A DNA stretch of 34,398 bases, taken from contig NZ_PYAK01000061.1 in assembly GCF_003264365.1 (NCBI RefSeq), positions 1 through 34,398 of the forward strand, given 5' to 3'. The notes under the pieces were generated by a model. The model searched no databases, was not told the DNA's origin, and worked only from the letters and a program-made list of their open reading frames with translations. The DNA comes from Micromonospora noduli (lineage in GTDB: Bacteria; Actinomycetota; Actinomycetes; Mycobacteriales; Micromonosporaceae). Of this stretch, positions 29,988 through 34,398 are shown one piece after another (the first letter of the stretch is position 1; each line of letters opens with the position of its first letter). A program made the translations under genes and the position numbers.

Positions 29988-30806
29988 TCAGCCGCTCTGG
30001 CGCACCGGGTCCGGTGCGAGAGCGCGCCAGCTCAGGTGGTCCCGGTAGTGGTGCCGCAGGACCAACCAGCTGACCGAGAACGGAATGGCCCCCATGGCCA
30101 CCACGCCCAGGACGTCCGCGCCGACCACGTCGAAGACCGCCCCGACGTCACCGAACAGCTGAGCGACCGTCTGAAACGCGACGTGCAGGCCGATGCCGGC
30201 CCAGATGTCGCCGGTGACGGCGCGGAAGGCACCCAGCAGCAGCGCGAAGACGAAGAAGAGCGCCAGTCGGTCGACGGATCTGGCCGCCCCGACGAGGAAC
30301 CCGAACACTGTGAACAGCACCGCTTGCCCGAGGACGGCCTGCCCGGCGGGCAGCCGGGTGGCGAGGTTGTGTTGCAGGTACCCGCGGAAGATCAGCTCCT
30401 CCGGCAGCGCCTCCTTCAGGAAGACCAGCACGACCAGCAGCGCCGCCACCCGCAGCACGTCCCCGACGGACGTCCGGACACTGATCTCGACCCAGCCGAC
30501 ACCGAGGCAGAGCGCGAAACCCGCCGCGGCGGGCACGAGCCAGCAGGCCATGCCGAACACCAGACGCCGCCAGCCGGCGCGCAGCGACGGCAACCCGAGG
30601 CCGGCCCAGGGCCGTCGGTCCAGGGCGCGACGGGCGACGACCACCAGGGGTACGACGACAGCTGTGGTGAGGACCGCCCCGACCGCATGGGTGGGCCGGT
30701 CGTAGTCACGGCCGAGCAGGGCGCCCAGGAACAGCCACACCAGCACGGCGGCGGTGGCCACCACGAGGATCCGCCACGGCAGGGCGAGACGGGATCCGGC
30801 GCTCAC
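29988..30806 (-). CDS. CPBP-family intramembrane protease-like protein
   Basis: A 272-residue polytopic membrane protein with about seven hydrophobic helices. GTG 30806 is chosen because TACGCT lies seven bases upstream. The signature EELIFR (EExxxR) in LKEALPEELIFRGYLQHNL marks the CPBP/CAAX (ABI) family. The third motif is GLHVAFQ (His present, the usual Asn replaced by Gln). The second motif's His in FxxxH is not seen (FTVFGFLVG). It may therefore be an altered or non-proteolytic member. Family roles range from prenyl-protein processing to bacteriocin self-immunity. It is downstream of the methyltransferase gene (37 bases). Confidence 0.87.
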   Translation of the reverse strand: MSAGSRLALPWRILVVATAAVLVWLFLGALLGRDYDRPTHAVGAVLTTAVVVPLVVVARRALDRRPWAGLGLPSLRAGWRRLVFGMACWLVPAAAGFALCLGVGWVEISVRTSVGDVLRVAALLVVLVFLKEALPEELIFRGYLQHNLATRLPAGQAVLGQAVLFTVFGFLVGAARSVDRLALFFVFALLLGAFRAVTGDIWAGIGLHVAFQTVAQLFGDVGAVFDVVGADVLGVVAMGAIPFSVSWLVLRHHYRDHLSWRALAPDPVRQSG

Positions 30807-30813
30807 CACGCGC

Positions 30814-30819
30814 AGCGTA
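30814..30819 (-). promoter_or_regulatory. -10 element TACGCT of the CPBP gene (leaderless)
   Basis: TACGCT, seven bases, then GTG 30806; no ribosome site. It allows separate transcription from the upstream methyltransferase gene. Confidence 0.5.
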
Positions 30820-30843
30820 GTAAGCGGCGTCAAGGGCGGACGG

Positions 30844-31587
30844 TCAGCGGCCGAGGACGAGATAGCCCAGGCCGAGGACACCCCGGTAGCCGCCGACGTA
30901 CTGGCGCAACCGGTCATCGAGCTCCGCGCGGACCTCGGCCGCGCGGGGATCCTCCGGGTACGCCAGCAGCCACTCCTGCCGGCCGGCGAGCCAGGTGGAT
31001 TCGAAGTCGTCCCATTCCCGCTGGTCGGCGGTGCTCAGGTGCAGCAACCGCCAGCCCCGCTGGCGGGCGGCCTCGACCAGCCCGGGAAGGGTCGGGACCT
31101 CCGGGCCGAAGATCTCGGCGATCTCCGCCGTGGGGGACCGCTCCCAGAACGCGTCGCCGAACAGCAACCGCCCACCGGGCCGGACCACTGCGGCGAGGGC
31201 GTCGAGGGCGGCCTCGGTGCCGCCGAAGGCGTGTGCCGAGCCGATGCAGAGAACCCGGTCGGCCGGCTCCTGCCAGGCCGCCGCTTCCCCCATCACGAAG
31301 GCGACGTGCCGGTTCAGCGACCGCCCCGCGGCCAGCCGTCGCCCTCGGGCGAGCGCGGCCTCGTCGCTGTCGACGCCGACGCCGCGCGTCGCGACCGGGC
31401 CGGAGACACCGCCGGCGGTGACCGCCCGCAGCAGCAGCTCACCCCAGCCACAGCCGAGGTCGAGCACACGCGCGCCGGGGCGCACGTCGAGTCGTTGCAG
31501 CAGCAACGTGGCGTGCTCCGGCGAGAGCGGAGTGTTCCAGCGCATCCGCGCGTAACGGCTGGCGGCGAGGTGGTCGGTTGACTGCAT
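30844..31587 (-). CDS. SAM-dependent methyltransferase
   Basis: A 247-residue class I methyltransferase. Motif I is VLDLGCGWGELLL, motif II GVGVDSDEAALARG, and post-motif regions include VLCIGSAHAFGG and VVRPGGRLLFGDAFWERSP. The N-terminus MQSTDHLAASRYARMRWNTPLS has an Arg-rich entry. Substrate class unknown; the arrangement resembles small-molecule methyltransferases. ATG 31587 has no Shine-Dalgarno site; CACCCT (weak -10) lies six bases upstream. It is divergent from mug with a 74-base gap. Confidence 0.91.
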   Translation of the reverse strand: MQSTDHLAASRYARMRWNTPLSPEHATLLLQRLDVRPGARVLDLGCGWGELLLRAVTAGGVSGPVATRGVGVDSDEAALARGRRLAAGRSLNRHVAFVMGEAAAWQEPADRVLCIGSAHAFGGTEAALDALAAVVRPGGRLLFGDAFWERSPTAEIAEIFGPEVPTLPGLVEAARQRGWRLLHLSTADQREWDDFESTWLAGRQEWLLAYPEDPRAAEVRAELDDRLRQYVGGYRGVLGLGYLVLGR

Positions 31588-31661
31588 CCGTTGAGGGTGT
31601 CAAGGCGTGATCGTCGCCGTGCGCCGGGTCCGACACCCCGGCGTACGGCAGGATCGGTGCG

Positions 31662-32231
31662 GTGGACGCGGAGCGTGCGGGGCCGGCGCGGCGGCCGACC
31701 CCGCAGGAGGTGGCGGCGGCGGTCGGCCGGGGTCTGCCGGACATCATCGGTCCCGGGCTGCGGGTGCTGTTCTGCGGCTACAACCCGGGCCTCTACTCGG
31801 CCGCCGTGGGGCTGCCCTTCGCCCGCAAGGGCAGCCGATTCTGGCCGGCCCTGCACGGGGGCGGCTTCACCGACCGCCAGCTGCACCCGTGGGAACACGA
31901 CGAGCTGCTGCGCCACGGCCTCGGCATCACCAGCCTGAGCAACCGGGCCACCGCCCGCGCCGACGAGCTGACGTCGGCGGAGCTGGTGGCCGGTGTCACT
32001 GGGTTGGCGGTGAAGGCCGAGCGCTACCGGCCGCGCTGGGTGGCCATCCTCGGGGTGACCGCGTACCGGATCGCCTTCGCCCGACCGAAGGCCGGGCTGG
32101 GCCCGCGACCGGACCGGCTGGGCCCGGCCCGGGTCTGGGTGCTGCCGAACCCCAGCGGCCTGAACGCGCACTTCCCCCTGCCGGCGTTGACCGCCGAGTT
32201 CGCCAAGCTGCGGCGGGAGCTCGACGCCTAG
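31662..32231 (+). CDS. mug: G/U mismatch-specific DNA glycosylase
   Basis: A 189-residue family 2 uracil-DNA glycosylase (Mug/TDG). It removes uracil or thymine-like bases mispaired with guanine and helps protect GC-rich DNA from deamination damage. Motif 1, FCGYNPGLYSA, carries Asn41 at the position of the catalytic Asn. Motif 2, LPNPSGLNAHF (NPSGLN at 163-168), is the intercalating loop. RFWPALHGGGFT is also conserved. GTG 31662 is supported by CAGGAT seven bases upstream (weak -10). The stop TAG shares a CTAG with the stop of the convergent SRPBCC gene. Confidence 0.93.
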   Translation: MDAERAGPARRPTPQEVAAAVGRGLPDIIGPGLRVLFCGYNPGLYSAAVGLPFARKGSRFWPALHGGGFTDRQLHPWEHDELLRHGLGITSLSNRATARADELTSAELVAGVTGLAVKAERYRPRWVAILGVTAYRIAFARPKAGLGPRPDRLGPARVWVLPNPSGLNAHFPLPALTAEFAKLRRELDA

Positions 32232-32731
32232 CCGGCCGAGGCGACCAGCCCCTGGTAGTAGGGCTGCATGGCCGGGTGGTAGTCGTCGAACTCCGGGCGG
32301 GGCGAGCCGTCCCGGGAGGCCACCAGCAGGTCCAGGTAGTACTCCCAACCGGCGCCCACCTCGGCGATGCCCTCCACGCTGCTCAGGTGCTGCACGAACC
32401 GCAGCTCGGTGGTGCCGTCGGTCTCGGTCAGCGACAGCTCCAGCAGCCAGCTGCCGTAGTCGTCGACCATCGACACGGCGAGGCGCTGCTGCGGTTCGCA
32501 CGCGTCGATGCGCATCTCGCACCAGGGCTGCTGCTCCTCGTACGCCATCTGGACCCGGATGGTCCGTCCGGGCCCGGCGTCGCCCTCCCACGGGCCGAAC
32601 CAGCGGGCCGTACGCTCCGGTTCGGTCAGGCTGGCCCAGACGTCCGCCGCCGGGGCGCGGAAGGTTCGAGTGAGGACGAGATCGTGGCCGGTGTCGGTCT
32701 GAAACAGGCGTCCGGCGGGTGTGCGGATCAT
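32228..32731 (-). CDS. SRPBCC/AHSA1-domain protein
   Basis: A 167-residue START-like (SRPBCC) protein of the AHSA1 group. ATG 32731 follows AAGGGAG and overlaps the ArsR stop (ATGA); the frame extension upstream is rejected. Family marks are LVLTRTFRAPAADVWASLTEPERTARWFGPWEG, GSWLLELSLTETDGTTELRFVQHL and the C-terminal GWEYYLDLLVASRDG. These proteins bind hydrophobic ligands and are typically encoded downstream of an ArsR-type repressor, as here. The ligand is unknown. Its stop shares CTAG with mug. Confidence 0.94.
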   Translation of the reverse strand: MIRTPAGRLFQTDTGHDLVLTRTFRAPAADVWASLTEPERTARWFGPWEGDAGPGRTIRVQMAYEEQQPWCEMRIDACEPQQRLAVSMVDDYGSWLLELSLTETDGTTELRFVQHLSSVEGIAEVGAGWEYYLDLLVASRDGSPRPEFDDYHPAMQPYYQGLVASAG

Positions 32732-33090
32732 GCCGTGTGCTCCCTTCGGTGCTCCGCCGGGCCGCGGCTGCGACGCTCTCGGCGGGTGCGATAGACCTCG
32801 GTCTCCAACGCGTCGAGGTGCCGGCCCCACCGGTCGACTGTGGTGAGCCCGGTGAGCCAGTCGAGCAGCGGGGCGAGCGGGCCCGGATCGAGCCGGTAGA
32901 TCCTTCGCCGTCCGACCAGATCGTCACGGACCAGCCCGCTGTCGCGCAGCACCCGCAGGTGGCGACTGATGGCGGGCCGGCTGATCGTGAACCGCTGGGC
33001 GATGTCGCCGGCGGAGAGGGGTTCGGCGCGCAACATGGTCAGGATGTGCCGCCGCACCGGGTCGGCAATCGCGACGGCCACCTCATCCAC
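32728..33090 (-). CDS. ArsR-family transcriptional regulator
   Basis: A 120-residue winged-helix regulator. GTG 33090 begins VDEVAVAIADPVRRHILTMLR. The HTH is LSAGDIAQRFTISRPAISRHLRVLRDSGLV, followed by the wing GRRRIYRLDPG. No ArsR metal-binding Cys is present (no CxC in the recognition helix), which fits the non-metal subgroup that pairs with SRPBCC proteins. The stop overlaps the SRPBCC start (ATGA). A perfect 16-bp palindrome 10 bases upstream is its likely operator. The C-terminus is Arg/Glu-rich. Confidence 0.95.
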   Translation of the reverse strand: MDEVAVAIADPVRRHILTMLRAEPLSAGDIAQRFTISRPAISRHLRVLRDSGLVRDDLVGRRRIYRLDPGPLAPLLDWLTGLTTVDRWGRHLDALETEVYRTRRERRSRGPAEHRREHTA

Positions 33091-33099
33091 CCCGAAAGC

Positions 33100-33115
33100 G
33101 TAACCTATAGGTTAC
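33100..33115. promoter_or_regulatory. Perfect 16-bp palindrome, candidate ArsR operator
   Basis: GTAACCTATAGGTTAC lies 10 bases upstream of the ArsR gene's GTG and contains TATAGG and TAGGTT hexamers that could be the -10. Binding there would block transcription of the arsR-SRPBCC operon. AT-rich content in this GC-rich context adds to its visibility. Confidence 0.75.
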
Positions 33116-33136
33116 GGGTTTGCCGGTTGTGGACCG

Positions 33137-33165
33137 TCGACACCACAGATCCGTGCGTCGATGGT
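33137..33165 (+). promoter_or_regulatory. Promoter of chaA
   Basis: TCGACA (33137-33142), a 17-base spacer and GATGGT (33160-33165) are followed by six bases and ATG 33172. The spacing fits a leaderless transcript. Confidence 0.5.
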
Positions 33166-33171
33166 GGGCAC

Positions 33172-34302
33172 ATGATCACCTGGCCTGGCACTCTTTACGG
33201 CATGGCCGCCCTGCTTCGCTCCCGCCTGACCGACTGGACCTTCGCCGTACCCGTGCTCGCGGTTCTGGTATTGATCGTCACCTGGGGACGGAGCCTGCCC
33301 GGCCCGGTCATCGTGGTGGTCGCGGTGCTGCTGGGCGGTGCCGTGCTCGCGGCCGTGCACCACGCGGAGGTGGTGGCCCACCGGGTGGGGGAGCCGTACG
33401 GGTCGCTGGTGCTCGCCGTCGCGGTCACCGTGATCGAGGTCGCCCTCATCGTCACTCTGATGATCAGCGGCCCGGAGAAGACCCAGTCGCTCGCCCGGGA
33501 CACCGTCTTCGCCGCCGTCATGATCACCTGTAACGGGATACTCGGCCTGTCCCTACTGCTGGGAGCGCTGCGCCGCCGCGTCGCGGTGTTCAACCCTGAG
33601 GGCACCGGCGGGGCCCTGGCCACCGTGATCACCCTGGCCACCCTGAGTCTGGTCATCCCGACCTTCACCACGGCCCGGCCCGGCCCGGAATTCAGCCCGG
33701 CCCAGCTTGCCTTCGCCGCCGTCGCCTCGCTGGCGCTCTACGGGCTGTTCGTGCTCGTGCAGACCGGCCGGCACCGCGACTACTTCCTACCGGTCGACAG
33801 CCGCGGTCAGGTGATAGACGCGGAGGAGCACGCCAAGCCGCCGACCACCCGCGCCGCGCTGATGAGCCTGGGGCTGCTGCTGGTGGCGCTGGTCGCGGTG
33901 GTCGGCGACGCCAAGACCGTCTCGCCGACCATCGAGGCCGGTGTGGCCGCGGCGAACCTGCCGCACGCGTTCGTCGGCGTGATCATCGCCCTTCTCGTGC
34001 TGCTGCCGGAGACCCTGGCCGCCGCCCGCGCCGCCCGCCGCGACCGCGTGCAGATCAGCCTGAACCTCGCGCTCGGCTCGGCGATGGCCAGCATCGGCCT
34101 GACCATCCCGGCCATAGCGATCGCCTCGATCTGGCTGGACGGCCCGCTGCTGCTCGGCCTCGGCGGCACCCAGCTCGCCCTCCTCGCGCTCACCGCCGTG
34201 ACCGCCGTCCTCACCGTGGTGCCCGGCCGGGCCAACGTGTTGCAGGGCGGCGTGCACCTGGTGCTGATGGCCGCCTTCGTCTTCCTGGCCGCCAGCCCGT
34301 GA
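33172..34302 (+). CDS. chaA: Calcium/proton antiporter of the ChaA type
   Basis: A 376-residue, about 11-helix member of the CaCA cation exchanger superfamily. The first alpha-repeat is HAEVVAHRVGEPYGSLVLAVAVTVIEVALI (Glu in GEPYGS and VIEVAL being ion ligands). The second is the region ending LLVLLPETLAAARAARRDRVQISLNLALGSAMASIGLTIP, with Glu in LLPE. The C-terminus GRANVLQGGVHLVLMAAFVFL matches E. coli ChaA closely in pattern. It exchanges Ca2+ (or Na+/K+) for H+ and probably handles cation or alkaline stress. ATG 33172 is chosen by the promoter spacing; ATG 33202 is the alternative. Its stop lies in the first unit of a perfect tandem repeat. Confidence 0.94.
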   Translation: MITWPGTLYGMAALLRSRLTDWTFAVPVLAVLVLIVTWGRSLPGPVIVVVAVLLGGAVLAAVHHAEVVAHRVGEPYGSLVLAVAVTVIEVALIVTLMISGPEKTQSLARDTVFAAVMITCNGILGLSLLLGALRRRVAVFNPEGTGGALATVITLATLSLVIPTFTTARPGPEFSPAQLAFAAVASLALYGLFVLVQTGRHRDYFLPVDSRGQVIDAEEHAKPPTTRAALMSLGLLLVALVAVVGDAKTVSPTIEAGVAAANLPHAFVGVIIALLVLLPETLAAARAARRDRVQISLNLALGSAMASIGLTIPAIAIASIWLDGPLLLGLGGTQLALLALTAVTAVLTVVPGRANVLQGGVHLVLMAAFVFLAASP

Positions 34303-34398
34303 CCCGCACGGCGCGCCGGCTCAGCCCGTGACCCGCACGGCGCGCCGGCTCAGCCCGTGACCCGCACGGCGCGCCGGCTCAGCCCGTGACCCGCACGG
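34294..34398. repeat. Perfect tandem repeat, 29-base unit, running off the right edge
   Basis: Units begin at 34294, 34323 and 34352 with no mismatch, and a fourth starts at 34381 and is cut by the edge. Each starts AGCCCGTGACCCG and contains the palindrome CGGCGCGCCG. The chaA stop (34300-34302) is the TGA of unit 1. Because 29 is not a multiple of three, successive copies place stops in all frames. Confidence 0.96.

Noticed and set aside
31598..31603. TTGACA on the minus strand upstream of the methyltransferase gene as a -35 box
   Set aside because: It is too close to the start codon (about 10 bases upstream) to serve the gene, and no -10 follows at 17 bases.
1..34398. tRNA, rRNA, insertion sequence or phage genes
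   Set aside because: No cloverleaf-like sequence, rRNA segment, transposase or integrase was seen in any frame examined.

Overview
The window is high-GC actinobacterial DNA, most probably from Micromonospora or a close relative in the Micromonosporaceae. This rests on strong G/C bias at third codon positions, a mycothiol ligase gene (mshC), F420-type oxidoreductase genes, and the block LLM oxidoreductase - uppP - phosphomutase - DUF3090 - SCO1664 - mshC - PAC2 - metH. The genus is inferred from gene content; no rRNA or tRNA gene was seen.

Layout. Positions 1-3219 hold a type VII-secretion-like cluster. A YbjN/TY-Chap-like gene (running off the left edge) and a YbaB/EbfC-like gene point left. 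Divergent from them are an EspC-like small protein with a YxxxE signal, a WXG100-like membrane protein and a PH-like protein. Positions 3305-15721 are mostly the conserved actinobacterial core: aldo/keto reductase, LLM oxidoreductase, uppP, the uncharacterised trio, mshC, a GntR regulator, a PAC2 protein with an unannotated 31-codon ORF in front, and metH. Positions 15805-24312 are accessory: DUF6193, MBL-fold hydrolase, two VOC proteins, an SDR divergent from a LysR regulator, an NAD-binding epimerase-like protein, an unknown protein, a NAT_N/GNAT_C acyltransferase, an NTF2-like protein and an XRE/MmyB-type regulator. Positions 24358-28465 encode two secreted proteins (ThuA; glucose/sorbosone dehydrogenase with PKD and CBM6), each ending in the same beta-trefoil. 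Positions 28779-34302 hold a zinc-ribbon protein, alpha/beta hydrolase, CPBP membrane protein, methyltransferase, mug, an ArsR-SRPBCC pair and the chaA antiporter.

Expression signals are unusually readable. Many genes have a -10 hexamer of the form TAnnnT exactly 6 or 7 bases before the start codon, the signature of leaderless mRNA, and this was used to choose several starts. Others have clear Shine-Dalgarno sites, often with 4-base GTGA or ATGA stop/start overlaps. Several convergent gene pairs are separated by long dyads. Two gene ends, including the right edge of the window, carry tandem repeats in which the stop codon forms part of the first repeat unit.

The most interesting under-described items are: the phosphatase - DUF3090 - kinase-like trio next to mshC; the T7SS-like cluster with an EbfC-like partner; the coupled small ORF before PAC2; the stop-codon-anchored tandem repeats; the split ThuA/sugar dehydrogenase pair; and an SDR that lacks its catalytic Tyr and Lys.
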